Shown: positions 49,581 through 60,191, counted from the stretch's first letter. The stretch: DNA of 64,000 bases from Pseudonocardia oceani (GCF_019263585.2 NZ_JADQDF010000001.1:5032501-5096500), one strand, 5' to 3'. Notes: generated by a model not told the origin, from the sequence alone. Numbers and translations are program-made.

Positions 49581-51080
49581 TCACCCGCGCCCGGGCACCC
49601 GGAAGGCGCCGGCGGCGTGATCGGCGCGGAAGTGCCCGTGGTCGCCCCGCACCCGCTCGGCCGCCTCCACGGCGAACCGCAGGACGTCGTCGACGAACAG
49701 GCCCGGCGGGTCGATCGCCTCGACGATCCGCGGCTCGACGTCGCCGGCGATGTCGCCGCTCTCGTCGGAGAGCGCGTGGACGTGGGCGAGGGCCCGGCCG
49801 CAGATGTGGGCGTAGGCCTTCCACTGCGGGTAGGACAGGTCGTCCAGGTCGATGTCGTCGCGGAACGGCGCCCGCTCCCGGGACATGTAGCTGCGTCCCT
49901 CGAAGTCGATCCCGCCGTAGAACACGTCGCCGTTGACCAGCTGCACGCTCTGCGCGTGCGCGATGCGCCCGCCGCGCCCGTCGACCTGGTGCTCCGACGG
50001 CGGCACGAGCCCGGCGAGGGCGGACCGGCGGGCCTGCTTGAACTCGAGGACGAGATCGTCGCTCCCGTCGCCGCGCTGCCCCTCGATCAGCACGTAGTAG
50101 CGGGCGAGGCCGAGCGAGGCCGTTCCCTGGCCCTTGCGCACCGCGACGTCCTTGACGCGCATCGCGCCGGCCCGGGGCGGCACGGCGATGTCCTGCTCGG
50201 CGACGAGCCGGTGGACGAGCTCCTGGAACTCCTGCCGGCGGCTGGTGATCGGGACGAGCTCGTCGTCGGCGCGGAAGCCGCGACCGTACTCGTCGTGGTA
50301 GTCGTCCTCCAGCCACTCCCGCCGGCCCTCGTCCGCCTGGTCGAACAGGTCGCGGATCAGCTCCGGCGCGTTGTCGCGGCGCAGCTGGTGGTCCGACTCC
50401 GTGGCGTGGCGGGCGAACTCGGAGATGGCCCCGACGTACCCCCGCACGAAGCGCCGCGCGATCTTCCGGCGGCGTGTGCTCCCGTGGCCGCCCTCCACCT
50501 CGGCGGCCAGGAGGAACCCGACCGCGCCGCGCTTGAGGTCGAAGGTGAACGGGGCGTAGTAGGCCTCGTCGAAGTCGTTCACGCCGAAGATCGGGACGTT
50601 GTCGGCGTTGGGCATCACCCCGAAGTTCTCCGGGTGCACGTCGCCGAGCGCGAGGACGGTCGGCATCGTCGCGTCCTCGCCGGCCAGGTCGCGGTAGAAC
50701 AGCAGGCACGTGCCGCGGAAGAACGAGTACAGCGACCCGGCGAGCTCGTCGAACTTGACCTCGGTGTCCTCGCACCGCCGGGTGATGCGGGTGTGGTGGT
50801 CCTCGCGGAGGGTCTCCCGCACGTGCAGCCGCCGGTCGTTGCCGGTCAGCAGCCGCGGCAGCAGCACCAGCCCGCCGCGGGCCCGTTCCTGCGCCATGGC
50901 GCGGAACGCCTCGAACCGCGACGCCGCCGGCTCTGCTGCCGGATCGCGGGACCCGGCGTCGCCGTCCAGCGCCTCGAGCAGCTCCTGGCGGTTCATGCCG
51001 GACCGGCCGGGGAGCCGCCGCCGCTGCGCGAGGTCGTAGAGCTCCCGCCGCGTGGCCTGGTCGAGTCGTCGTCTCTCCAT
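49581..51080 (-). CDS. DUF2252-family protein
   Basis: About 499 aa. DUF2252 is a kinase-like-fold family. Recognisable parts are ARGGLVLLPRLLTGNDRRLHVRETLREDH, FRGTCLLFYRDLAG (the FF-RG-t motif), VLALGDVHPENFGVMPN and FGVNDFDEAYYAPFTFDLKR, the brace of D/H-rich motifs typical of the family, and later GQGTASLGLARYYVLI. The N-terminus (about 1-40) is a SAP-like/rho-N-like stretch (TRRELYDLAQRRRLPGRSGMNRQELLEAL). The biochemical role is unknown. It stands alone; the ATG at 51080 was chosen on a nearby GGAG. Confidence 0.88.
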   Translation of the reverse strand: MERRRLDQATRRELYDLAQRRRLPGRSGMNRQELLEALDGDAGSRDPAAEPAASRFEAFRAMAQERARGGLVLLPRLLTGNDRRLHVRETLREDHHTRITRRCEDTEVKFDELAGSLYSFFRGTCLLFYRDLAGEDATMPTVLALGDVHPENFGVMPNADNVPIFGVNDFDEAYYAPFTFDLKRGAVGFLLAAEVEGGHGSTRRRKIARRFVRGYVGAISEFARHATESDHQLRRDNAPELIRDLFDQADEGRREWLEDDYHDEYGRGFRADDELVPITSRRQEFQELVHRLVAEQDIAVPPRAGAMRVKDVAVRKGQGTASLGLARYYVLIEGQRGDGSDDLVLEFKQARRSALAGLVPPSEHQVDGRGGRIAHAQSVQLVNGDVFYGGIDFEGRSYMSRERAPFRDDIDLDDLSYPQWKAYAHICGRALAHVHALSDESGDIAGDVEPRIVEAIDPPGLFVDDVLRFAVEAAERVRGDHGHFRADHAAGAFRVPGRG

Positions 51081-51261
51081 CCAGGAGTCTCTCCGCCCCC
51101 GGCGTGCGGCATACGCCCGCCACCTTGCGACCTCCTGACGATCGGTCCGGCACCGACATCGATCGCACCGCCGGACCCTCTCCGCCGCTCCCACCCGGCT
51201 CCGCAGAGGTGCCGTGTGCTGAGGAACCCGACGTCGCTCCGTGCCGCCGGCAGGGGTGCGG

Positions 51262-52209
51262 TCAGCGCACGCCGAGCGCGCCCAGCAGGCCGAGCACCAC
51301 GCGGTGCGCCGGGGCGGGGACGCCGTGGCGCTCGGCCAGCCCGTGCACCGCTCCCGCCATCACCGCGAGCTCGGTGCGGCGCCCGGCCAGCACGTCGGAG
51401 CACAGCGACGTGAAGTGCTCGCCCGTGCCCTCGAAGACGCCGGTCGCGTGGGCCCACGCCCGCTCCCGGTCGAGCGCGACGCCCTCCGCCGCGGCCACGG
51501 CGACGGTCTCGTCGAACATCTCCCCGACCAGCGCGCGGCCCTCGGCGCTCGCCCACACGGCCCCCACCGTGGCCCGCAGCACGGCGCTGACCGGGCTCAT
51601 CACCGCGAGCGCGAGCTTCGACCACACCTGCTCGCCCACGTGGGCGTGCTGCACGGCGGGCAGCCCGGCGGCCGTCAGCGCGGCGGCGACCTCCGCTCCG
51701 CGCGACCCGCCGGCGGCAACGCCCATCTCCCCGAAGTGGTTCTGCGCGCCGCCCGCGGCCGTGACCGGGGTGATCGTGATGCGGCCGGGCTCCTGGCGGG
51801 TCGCGCCGACGGTGGTCGTGCCGACCAGCGCCCGGTCCGCGCCCACCGCCTCCGCGAGCAGCGCATCGAGGCCCAGGCCGTTCTGCAGGCTCACCGCGAC
51901 CCCGTCCGGGGCCAGGGCGGGCGCGGCGGCGCGCACCGCGTCGGCGGCGTCGAAGGCCTTGGTGAGGACGACGAGCACCGCGAGCGAGGCGGTCTCCAGG
52001 TCGGCGGCGCGCGCCGCCACCGGGACCGCGACGCGCCACGGCTCGCCGTCCTGCGGGTGCACGAGCAGGCCCTCGCGCGCGACCGCGTCGACGTGCGGCC
52101 CGCCCCGCCCGACCAGCACGACGTCCTGCCCGGACCGGGCGAGGAAGGCCGCGAACGCCGACCCCATCCCGCCCGCGCCGAGCACCCCGATCCGCCGCTG
52201 CACGACCAC
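51262..52209 (-). CDS. 2-dehydropantoate 2-reductase (PanE/ApbA)-family protein
   Basis: About 315 aa, NADP-dependent reductase. Rossmann loop IGVLGAGGMGSAFAAFLA, the SLQNGLG motif (usual QNG), and the conserved Lys in VGEQVWSKLALAVMSPVSAVL. Length fits the family. Because it is not with other pantothenate genes and stands upstream (divergent) of an aldolase, it may reduce a different 2-keto acid. The GTG start at 52209 is the only suitable one. Divergent region 52210-52326 holds CTAGGCCTCTAG and GTATCTAGG elements. Confidence 0.87.
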   Translation of the reverse strand: MVVQRRIGVLGAGGMGSAFAAFLARSGQDVVLVGRGGPHVDAVAREGLLVHPQDGEPWRVAVPVAARAADLETASLAVLVVLTKAFDAADAVRAAAPALAPDGVAVSLQNGLGLDALLAEAVGADRALVGTTTVGATRQEPGRITITPVTAAGGAQNHFGEMGVAAGGSRGAEVAAALTAAGLPAVQHAHVGEQVWSKLALAVMSPVSAVLRATVGAVWASAEGRALVGEMFDETVAVAAAEGVALDRERAWAHATGVFEGTGEHFTSLCSDVLAGRRTELAVMAGAVHGLAERHGVPAPAHRVVLGLLGALGVR

Positions 52210-52326
52210 CTCCAGGACCGCCGGGGGCGAGCGTATCTAGGCCTCTAGCGCCGTTTCCACCGTCACGTTAGCCTCGGTCGGGGCGGTGACGCCGGCGCGC
52301 GATCGGCGGCCGTCAGGAGGAGCCCG

Positions 52327-53082
52327 ATGAGCGTCACGGAGATCAGGAACGCGCCCGCCCGCGTGGTCGACGAGAGCGATCCGCGGTTCCGGATCGCGGC
52401 CGCGCGTCGGATCCTGCACCGCGAGGGCCTCGACAGCCAGGTCGGCGGGCACGTCAGCCTGCGGGTGCCGGGGGAGGAGGCGTTCCTCGTCACGCCGTTC
52501 CAGTACTTCGACGAGACCCTGCCCGAGCACGTCAGCAAGGTCGGGTTCGACATGGCCGTCCTCGAGCAGGGCACGCTGCCCGCGTCCGTCGGGATCACCT
52601 TCCACGCCTCCCTCTACCGCGCCCGCCCCGACGTGCAGTGCGTGATCCACACCCACGCCCGCAACATGTCGGTGCTGAGCACGACCGACGTCCCGTTCGA
52701 CGTGTACTACGACTACGCCGCGCTGCTGCTCGACGAGGTCGTGCCGTGGGTGGACGACCCGGACCTCGTGCCCTCCGAGGAGGGCGAGCTGATGGTCGAG
52801 GTGCTCGGCGACCGCAAGGCGCTGCTCATGGGCCACCACGGGTCCCTGCACGTGGGCGACTCCCTGGAGCACGTCACCACGGAGGCGCTGATCATGGAGC
52901 TGTGCGCGGGCTACCAGCTCGCCGCGATGGCCGTGGGCGGCAGGCCCCTGGACCGCACCCGGGCCGAGAGCTACCGGGCGGCCTACCTCAAGTACGGGTT
53001 CCGCGAGCAGATGTGGACGGCGAACTACCGCCGGCTGCTGCGCAGCGACCCGGACCTGTTCGCCGTCCTGCGCGCGGGCTGA
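52327..53082 (+). CDS. Class II aldolase/adducin-family protein
   Basis: About 251 aa zinc aldolase fold. Zinc ligands are VIHTHARN and GHHGSLHVGDSLEHV; the N-terminal FRIAAARRILHREGLDSQVGGHVSLRV matches the family helix. The usual phosphate-binding residues for fuculose phosphate are not clearly conserved, and non-sugar substrates (2-hydroxy acids or keto acids) are common in this subgroup. It starts with AGGAGG upstream and ends seven bases before the oxidase pseudogene. Confidence 0.85.
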   Translation: MSVTEIRNAPARVVDESDPRFRIAAARRILHREGLDSQVGGHVSLRVPGEEAFLVTPFQYFDETLPEHVSKVGFDMAVLEQGTLPASVGITFHASLYRARPDVQCVIHTHARNMSVLSTTDVPFDVYYDYAALLLDEVVPWVDDPDLVPSEEGELMVEVLGDRKALLMGHHGSLHVGDSLEHVTTEALIMELCAGYQLAAMAVGGRPLDRTRAESYRAAYLKYGFREQMWTANYRRLLRSDPDLFAVLRAG

Positions 53083-53089
53083 CGGGCCG

Positions 53090-54312
<1,223 letters not shown>

Positions 54313-54316
54313 AGCA

Positions 54317-54345
54317 TTGACGACGTACCCGGCGGCCTCTAGATT
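54317..54345 (+). promoter_or_regulatory. Sigma-70-like promoter for the liv operon
   Basis: TTGACG at 54317-54322, exactly 17 bases, TAGATT at 54340-54345. It lies 118 bases before the binding-protein ATG. This is the clearest promoter in the window. The leader also carries GGCCTCTAG, which recurs as GGCCTCTAG upstream of the aldolase at about 52229. Confidence 0.7.
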
Positions 54346-54462
54346 CGGCGCCGGGTCGGCTGCGTCACACCCGCGATGGTGCGGGTCGCCGGTGGGGGTC
54401 CGCGCCCGTGCACGTCCCAGATCGGTCGATCGAACACAGTTCGGGTCCAACGGAGGAACCGC

Positions 54463-55674
54463 ATGACGACCAGGCGCCTGCTCCTCGCCACCGCCCTCTC
54501 CACGGCACTGCTGCTGTCCGGGTGCGGCAGCATCGCCGACGACGGGGGCGGCGCCGCCGCGGGCGAGGCACCGCCCGGGGTGACCGACACGGCCATCACG
54601 ATCGGCGCGACGCTGCCGCTCACCGGCACGGCCGCCGTCGCGGGACAGGGGCTGGAGGCGGGCCTGCGCATCGCCGCCGACGAGATCAACGCGGCGGGCG
54701 GGATCAACGGCCGCCAGGTCGAGCTCGTGCTCCTCGACGACGCCTTCGCCCCCGACCGCGTGGTCACCAACGTCCGGCGCCTGGTGTCCCAGGAGGGCGT
54801 GTACGCCCTGGTCGCACCGGCCGGGTCGCAGGGCCTGCCGGGCACGTGGTCCTTCATCGCCGAGAACGGCACGCCGGTGTGGGGCCCGGTGTCCCCGGGC
54901 GACCCCGAGCTCGACGAGGTCTACCTGCTCAGCGCCACGCGCAAGAGCCAGATCCAGGTCGCGATCGACTACTACGCGGCCCAGGGGTTCACCGACATCG
55001 GCGTGATCCGCCAGAACAACGACCTCGGCGTGTCGATGACGGCGGCGCTGACCGACCAGATGCCCGAGCACCCGGAGATGCGGATCGTCGCCGAGCAGGA
55101 GACTCAGACCGGCTCGACCGACGTCAGCTCCGCGGTCAACAACATCATCGCCGCGAACCCGCAGGCCGTCCTGCTGGCCACGGACAACACCCAGGTCGGT
55201 CTGATCCTGCAGGGCCTGCGCAACCGCGGCGTCACGGTGCCGGTGTTCGCCGACCAGGGCGGGGCCGGCACGGGCGGACCCAGCGCGATCGGGCCGGCCG
55301 GCGCGGCGGCGGAGGGTCTGATCGGCGGCATGCAGGTCGACACGGTGTCGACCGACAACCCCGACGTCGAGCACTGGCGCGGGCTGGCCCAGCAGTACTC
55401 GGGCGAGCAGGGCACCAGCGGGTTCTCGCTGCAGACCTACAGCTCGCTGCGCGCGTTCGCGGAGCTCGTGCAGCGCATGGGCGACGACATGGGCTACGCC
55501 AACTTCCAGGCCGTCGCCGAGGGCCTGCGCGAGGACCCGATCTCCCTCGGCGCGATCCCCGACATCGAGTGCGGGCCGCTGCCCGGCGGCCACACCTGCG
55601 TGAACCAGGCCGGCCTCGCGATCGTGCGCGGCGGGCAGTGGCAGATCCTGCAGGCGTTCCAGGCGCCCAGCTGA
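54463..55674 (+). CDS. Branched-chain/hydrophobic amino-acid-type ABC substrate-binding lipoprotein
   Basis: About 403 aa periplasmic-type binding protein (Peripla_BP_6, LivK fold). A signal peptide TTRRLLLATALSTALLLSGCG ends in a lipobox (LSGC), so it is a lipoprotein. The mature domain begins DTAITIGATLPLTGTAAVAGQG; GLEAGLRIAADEINAAGGINGRQVEL is the canonical stretch. The ATG at 54463 was chosen with CGGAGG upstream; the longer open frame begins in the promoter. It precedes the permease genes livH and livM. Confidence 0.92.
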   Translation: MTTRRLLLATALSTALLLSGCGSIADDGGGAAAGEAPPGVTDTAITIGATLPLTGTAAVAGQGLEAGLRIAADEINAAGGINGRQVELVLLDDAFAPDRVVTNVRRLVSQEGVYALVAPAGSQGLPGTWSFIAENGTPVWGPVSPGDPELDEVYLLSATRKSQIQVAIDYYAAQGFTDIGVIRQNNDLGVSMTAALTDQMPEHPEMRIVAEQETQTGSTDVSSAVNNIIAANPQAVLLATDNTQVGLILQGLRNRGVTVPVFADQGGAGTGGPSAIGPAGAAAEGLIGGMQVDTVSTDNPDVEHWRGLAQQYSGEQGTSGFSLQTYSSLRAFAELVQRMGDDMGYANFQAVAEGLREDPISLGAIPDIECGPLPGGHTCVNQAGLAIVRGGQWQILQAFQAPS

Positions 55675-55724
55675 CGGGCGAGCCGACCCACGACGACCGA
55701 GAACGGACCGGAGCGGAGAGCCCG

Positions 55725-56585
55725 ATGGTGCAGACAGCGCTGAGCGGCCTGGAGGCGGGCAGCTGGTTCGCCCTCCTCGGGCTGGCCATCGTCGTCGTGA
55801 TGAAGGCGGCCGACGTGCCGAACTTCGCGATGGCGGAGATCGGGCTGGTGGCCACCTACGTCGGCACGGTGGTGAACGCCGGCGCCGCGAACTTCTGGGT
55901 GGCGGTGGTCGTGACCCTGCTCGGCGGGGCGGTCCTGGCCGTGGCGATCGACCTGCTGCTCATGCGCAGGCTCGCCAAGCACGGGCACTTCCCGCTCCTG
56001 CTCATGACGATCGGGCTCTCCCTGGCGCTCAACGCGCTGATCGGGCTGATCTGGGGCCACGACCCCCGCAGCTTCACGGCGCCGTGGTCGGGCAGCTACT
56101 TCACGGTCGCGGGCTTCGAGATCAGCTGGGCCCAGGTCGTCACGATCGCGGTCGGCGCCGCGGGCGCCATCGGGATCACCTGGTTCTTCCGCACCTCCAC
56201 CGGCGCGCAGATGCGGGCGGTGGCCGAGAACCGCGCCACGGCGCGCCTGGTGGGGGTCAACGCCGGGCGGCTGTCGGCGATCGCCTGGGGCGTGGGCGGG
56301 CTGATCGCGGCGATGGCGGTGATGCTGCAGGCGCAGTCGACGCTGGTGTCCACGCACTCCGCCGCGTCGCTGATCATCTACGGCTTCGTCGCCGCGACGA
56401 TGGGCGGCTTCGTCTCGCTGATCGGCACGTTCGCGGGCGGCCTGGCGCTGGGGGTCATCCAGCAGACCGTCGGTGCCTACGTGTCCGGCACCGCGCAGTT
56501 CGCGGTGGCCCTGCTGGCCGTGGTGATCGTGCTGCTCGTCCGGCCGGACGGGTTCACGAGAGGCGTGAGGCTGCGCGATGTCTGA
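55725..56585 (+). CDS. livH: ABC permease, LivH type
   Basis: About 286 aa inner-membrane permease, BPD_transp_2. First helix ALSGLEAGSWFALLGLAIVVVMKAADVPNFAMAEIGLVATY, typical of LivH, with about eight hydrophobic stretches. The coupling region near TSTGAQMRAVAENRATARLVGVN is the LivH EAA-like loop. The ATG at 55725 has GGAG upstream. Its stop overlaps the LivM gene by eight bases. Confidence 0.92.
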   Translation: MVQTALSGLEAGSWFALLGLAIVVVMKAADVPNFAMAEIGLVATYVGTVVNAGAANFWVAVVVTLLGGAVLAVAIDLLLMRRLAKHGHFPLLLMTIGLSLALNALIGLIWGHDPRSFTAPWSGSYFTVAGFEISWAQVVTIAVGAAGAIGITWFFRTSTGAQMRAVAENRATARLVGVNAGRLSAIAWGVGGLIAAMAVMLQAQSTLVSTHSAASLIIYGFVAATMGGFVSLIGTFAGGLALGVIQQTVGAYVSGTAQFAVALLAVVIVLLVRPDGFTRGVRLRDV

Positions 56586-57660
56586 GTCCGGAGGAGCAGT
56601 GGTGACCACGGTCGACGATCCCGCGCAGACGGGCGCCCCGGTGCCGCGCACGCGCGGGGGGGCGGCCCCGGCCCGGGGTCGCGGAGCGCTGAAGGCGGTG
56701 GCGGCCGTCGTCGCCGTCGCCGTCCTGTTCGCCGCCCCGTTCGGGGTGAACACCTACATGCTGTTCGTGCTGAACCTGACGCTCGTCTACGTGATCAGCA
56801 CGCTCGGGTTCAACCTGCTCGTCGGCTGGTCCGGGCAGATCGGGCTGGCCCACGCGGCGCTGTTCGCGATCGGGGCCTACGGCAGCGCCATCGCCGTCGA
56901 GGGGGGCGTGCCCTTCCTCGTGACGATCCCGCTGGTCGCGCTGGCCGCGGCCACGCTCGCCGTCGTCATCGGCTTCCCCGCGATCCGCCTCACCGGCTTC
57001 TTCCTGGCCATCGCCACGCTCGCGCTGGGCATGGCGATCATCGAGGTGCTCACCGTGGCCGCCCCGATCACCGGCGGCGGCGGCGGGATGGACGTGGTGG
57101 TGTGGAAGATCCCGGGAATCACCGGGAGCGCCTCCACCTACTTCGTCACGCTGGTCGTGGCGGTGCTCGCCTACTTCCTGGTGCGCCGGGCCCTGGTCGG
57201 GCGCTTCGGGCGGACGCTGCAGACGGTGCGCCACCTCGGCACGCTCTCGGGCTCGCTGGGCGTGTCGGTGCTGCGCTACCGGCTCACCGCGTTCGCCCTG
57301 TCGGGCTTCCTCGCCGCGATCGCCGGTGCGCTCTACGCGCAGCTGCAGACGTTCATCTTCCCGGCCATGTTCGGGATGAACCTGCTGGTGCCGATGCTGG
57401 TGATGGTGTTCGTCGGCGGGGCCGGGTCGCTGTGGGGGCCGGTGGTGGGCGCGGCGTTCGCCGTGGTGCTCATCGAGTTCTTCCAGGACCTCGGCGACCT
57501 GCAGGCCATCGCCTACGGGATCGTGCTCATGCTCGCGATCGCGGTGCTGCCCGGCGGGCTGGTGTCGCTGGGCCGGACCGCGCGGGAGTCCCGGTGGGTC
57601 GGTCGCCTGACCTCTCGGGGCCGGGCGGCGACGGGGGAGGAGACGGGCCGTGCCGGCTGA
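56578..57660 (+). CDS. livM: ABC permease, LivM type
   Basis: About 360 aa permease. Recognisable parts are TLVYVISTLGFNLLVGWSGQIGLAHAALFAIGAYGSA, a LivM hallmark, and the coupling loop LVGRFGRTLQTVRHLGTLSGSLGVSV. The N-terminal 30 aa are charged. The start at 56578 overlaps livH; a GTG 24 bases in with GGAGGAG upstream is an alternative. The C-terminus overlaps the LivG GTG. Confidence 0.92.
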   Translation: MSESGGAVVTTVDDPAQTGAPVPRTRGGAAPARGRGALKAVAAVVAVAVLFAAPFGVNTYMLFVLNLTLVYVISTLGFNLLVGWSGQIGLAHAALFAIGAYGSAIAVEGGVPFLVTIPLVALAAATLAVVIGFPAIRLTGFFLAIATLALGMAIIEVLTVAAPITGGGGGMDVVVWKIPGITGSASTYFVTLVVAVLAYFLVRRALVGRFGRTLQTVRHLGTLSGSLGVSVLRYRLTAFALSGFLAAIAGALYAQLQTFIFPAMFGMNLLVPMLVMVFVGGAGSLWGPVVGAAFAVVLIEFFQDLGDLQAIAYGIVLMLAIAVLPGGLVSLGRTARESRWVGRLTSRGRAATGEETGRAG

Positions 57661-58435
57661 CCGCGCGCTCATCGAGCTGACCGACGTCCGCAAGGCGTTC
57701 GGCGGCAACCTGGTCCTCGACGGCGTCAGCTTCGCCGCGCGCCCGGGCTTCACCGGGCTGATCGGCCCCAACGGCGCCGGCAAGACCACCTGCCTCAACG
57801 TCATCTCCGGCTACCTGCAGCCCGGCGCGGGCACGGTCCGCATCGGCGACCAGGAGGTCGTGGGGCTCGCCCCGCACGCCGTCGCGCGGATGGGGGTGTC
57901 GCGCACGTTCCAGACGCCGCGGCTCATCCCCGACCTCTCCGTGGTCGACAACGTGCTCGTCGGCGGCACCCGGCACCACCGCGCCGGCCACGTCGCCGAG
58001 CTGCTCGGCCTGCGCACCGCCCGCGAGGACGAGGCGCGCGTGCGCGAGCGGGCCGCGGCCCTGCTCGACGCGTTCGGGCTCGCCGACGTCGGCGGGCGGC
58101 AGGCCGGCCGGTTCCCGATCGGGACCCAGAAGATCATCGAGGTGGTCCGGGCGCTGCTCAACGAGCCGGCCGTGCTGCTGCTCGACGAGCCCGCGGCCGG
58201 GCTGGGCGCCGAGGACGTCGACCGGCTGGTCGAGGGCCTGCGCGCCTGGACGGGCGAGACGGGCACGGCGATCGTGATCATCGAGCACGACCTCGAGCTC
58301 ATCAGCCGGCTGTGCCCCGTGGCCGCCGTGCTGCACTTCGGACGGATCATCCAGTTCGGCGCACCGGAGGAGGTCCTGCGGGACCCGGTCGTCGTCGAGG
58401 CGTACCTGGGAGCTGGCTTTGCTGCTGGACGTTGA
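57650..58435 (+). CDS. livG: ABC ATPase, LivG type
   Basis: About 261 aa. Walker A GPNGAGKTTC, Walker B AVLLLDEPAAGLG, and the switch His in IEHDLEL. The signature region reads FPIGTQKIIEVVRAL where most ABC proteins have LSGGQ; LivG-type ATPases often deviate here (PYGQQR), so this is unlikely to be a defect. The GTG start with GGGGGAGGAG upstream lies within the LivM stop. Its C-terminus overlaps LivF by 17 bases. Confidence 0.92.
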   Translation: MPADRALIELTDVRKAFGGNLVLDGVSFAARPGFTGLIGPNGAGKTTCLNVISGYLQPGAGTVRIGDQEVVGLAPHAVARMGVSRTFQTPRLIPDLSVVDNVLVGGTRHHRAGHVAELLGLRTAREDEARVRERAAALLDAFGLADVGGRQAGRFPIGTQKIIEVVRALLNEPAVLLLDEPAAGLGAEDVDRLVEGLRAWTGETGTAIVIIEHDLELISRLCPVAAVLHFGRIIQFGAPEEVLRDPVVVEAYLGAGFAAGR

Positions 58436-59123
58436 GCGGGTGCGCACCGGCTACGGGCGGCTGGAGGTCCTCCACGACATCAGCCTGCACGTCGAGCAGG
58501 GCGAGATCGTGACGGTGCTCGGGCCCAACGGCACCGGGAAGACGACGCTGATGCGATTGCTCTCGGGCGTGCTGCCGGTGTGGGCGGGGCAGGTGTCCTT
58601 CGACGGCGCCGACCTCGGCCGGACGACGCCGGAGAAGCGCGCGGCGCTGGGGCTGTGCCAGCTCCCGGAGGGCCGGGGGATCTTCCAGACCCTCACCGTC
58701 GGGGAGAACCTCGACCTCGGCGCGGTGAGCAGCAGGCGGTCCGGGGCGGACCTGCGGGCCGACCGCGACCGCGTCCTGGGCGTCTTCCCGGAGCTGGCCG
58801 GGCGGCTGGCCGCGTCGGCGTCGTCGCTGTCGGGCGGGCAGCAGCAGATGCTGGCGCTGGCCCGCGCGCTGATGGGGCGTCCCCGGCTGCTGCTGATCGA
58901 CGAGCTGTCGTTCGGCCTCGCCCCGCGGATCGTCGGCGACCTGTTCACGGTGGTGCGCGACCTGCGCGAGGACGGGGTCACGTTCCTCATCGTGGAGCAG
59001 CAGGCGTCGGCCCTGCGGGTGTCGGACCGCACCTACATCCTGCGCAACGGCCGCAACGAGCTCGACCGCCCGTCCGCCGAGCTGCTCGACTCCGACGAGC
59101 TCGTCGCGTCCTACCTCCGGTGA
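58419..59123 (+). CDS. livF: ABC ATPase, LivF type
   Basis: About 234 aa. Walker A GPNGTGKTTLMR, signature LSGGQQQMLALARALM, Walker B LLLIDELSFGLAP, switch His replaced by Gln in IVEQQASALRVS, which is normal for LivF (EQN/EQQ). It starts at TTG (58419) inside livG with GGGAG upstream. With LivG it drives uptake of an amino acid or amide-like solute. Confidence 0.92.
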   Translation: MLLDVERVRTGYGRLEVLHDISLHVEQGEIVTVLGPNGTGKTTLMRLLSGVLPVWAGQVSFDGADLGRTTPEKRAALGLCQLPEGRGIFQTLTVGENLDLGAVSSRRSGADLRADRDRVLGVFPELAGRLAASASSLSGGQQQMLALARALMGRPRLLLIDELSFGLAPRIVGDLFTVVRDLREDGVTFLIVEQQASALRVSDRTYILRNGRNELDRPSAELLDSDELVASYLR

Positions 59124-59130
59124 GCCCGTC

Positions 59131-59673
59131 GTGAGCGGGGAGGAGCCGCACCTCGTGCCGCTGCCCGAGCAGCTGCGCCGCCTCGGCGCGTCCGAGGAGG
59201 TGCTGGCGCTCGTGACCGCGGAGCACGGCACCTGGCGGGAGCTGCACGATCGCCTGATCGGGCTCATCGCCGCGCTGCTCGACCTCGCCTGCCGCGACCG
59301 CCCCGTCGCCGACGTCATCGACGACCTGATCGGCTCGGCGGCCGTGCCGCTCGACCGGCTCGTCGGGTCCGGCGTCGACGCGGGGGAGGTGGCCGCGCTG
59401 CTGCGCGCCCACGGCTCGGTCGGCACGGCGACGACCGACCCCGCCACGGGCGACGTCGAGTTCCGCCACGCCTGCGGCACGGGCCAGCGCTACTGGCGCG
59501 ACGTCCCCGACGCGGCCACCGTCGTCGAGGGCGAGGTGCCGGGCGTGCCCGGCGGCCGCCCGCGCTACTGCGCCCGGTGCGTCCGGGCCATCGCGGCGCA
59601 CGGCGGCGGCGCGTGGACGGTGTCCCCACCCGCCGACACCGTGGAGCCCTGCGTGTGGCGGGTGCGCGGATAG
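59131..59673 (+). CDS. Small Cys-containing protein of unknown function
   Basis: About 180 aa, not recognised. The N-terminal half is helical (LVPLPEQLRRLGASEEVLALVTAEHGTWRELHDRLIG). The C-terminal half has four Cys and several His (HACGTGQRYWRD, YCARCVRAIAAHGGG, EPCVWRV), an arrangement that could hold a zinc ion. It starts eight bases after livF, ends one base from the convergent Lrp gene, and is likely the last gene of the liv operon. It has no signal peptide. It might be a regulator or partner of the transporter or the oxidoreductase, but this is not supported beyond position. Confidence 0.6.
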   Translation: MSGEEPHLVPLPEQLRRLGASEEVLALVTAEHGTWRELHDRLIGLIAALLDLACRDRPVADVIDDLIGSAAVPLDRLVGSGVDAGEVAALLRAHGSVGTATTDPATGDVEFRHACGTGQRYWRDVPDAATVVEGEVPGVPGGRPRYCARCVRAIAAHGGGAWTVSPPADTVEPCVWRVRG

Positions 59674-59674
59674 C

Positions 59675-60151
59675 TCACCGGCGGGCCCGCCAGCGCGCGG
59701 CGCGCACCAGGGGCAGCGTGCGGCGCGGGATGCGCTGGGTGAGCGCGATCTGCGAGCGCGTCCGCACGACCCCGTCCACCGCGATGAGCGTCTGGACCAG
59801 GCCCTCCAGCTCGGCGGTGTCGCGCGCGACCAGCTGGCAGAGCAGGTCGCCGTCGCCGGTGACGGTGTGCGCCTCCACGACCTCGGGCACCTCGGCCAGC
59901 CGCGCGACGACCGAGTCGAGCCGGCCCTGGGCCAGGTCCAGGTGCACGAAGGCGTGGATGGCGTAGCCGAACGCGCGCGGCGCCACCTGCGGCGCGAGAC
60001 TCGCGATCGCCCCGGACTCCTGCAGCCGCAGGAACCGGCTCGCGACCGTGCCGCGGGCGATCCCGAGGTTCCGGGCGTACTCGCGCAGCCCGGCCCGCGG
60101 CCGCTCCAGCAGCAGCACCAGCAGGGCCCGGTCGAGCTCGTCGAGGATCAT
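59675..60151 (-). CDS. Lrp/AsnC-family transcriptional regulator
   Basis: About 158 aa. HTH: LDELDRALLVLLLERPRAGLREYARNLGIARGTVASRFLRLQESGAI, and an AsnC/RAM effector domain (AFVHLDLAQGRLDSVVARLAEVPEVVEAHTVTGDGDLLCQLVARDT). It is divergent from the oxidoreductase gene and shares its promoter region. Lrp proteins bind amino acids, so it probably senses the substrate or product of the LIV importer and oxidoreductase. Confidence 0.9.
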   Translation of the reverse strand: MILDELDRALLVLLLERPRAGLREYARNLGIARGTVASRFLRLQESGAIASLAPQVAPRAFGYAIHAFVHLDLAQGRLDSVVARLAEVPEVVEAHTVTGDGDLLCQLVARDTAELEGLVQTLIAVDGVVRTRSQIALTQRIPRRTLPLVRAARWRARR

Positions 60152-60191
60152 GGTCCGGGTGCCTCCTGGAAGCGTCGTCGTGATGGTGACG

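Noticed and set aside
57650..58435. Defective LivG because the LSGGQ motif is missing
   Set aside because: LivG-type ATPases commonly have deviant signatures, and Walker A, Walker B and the switch His are intact.
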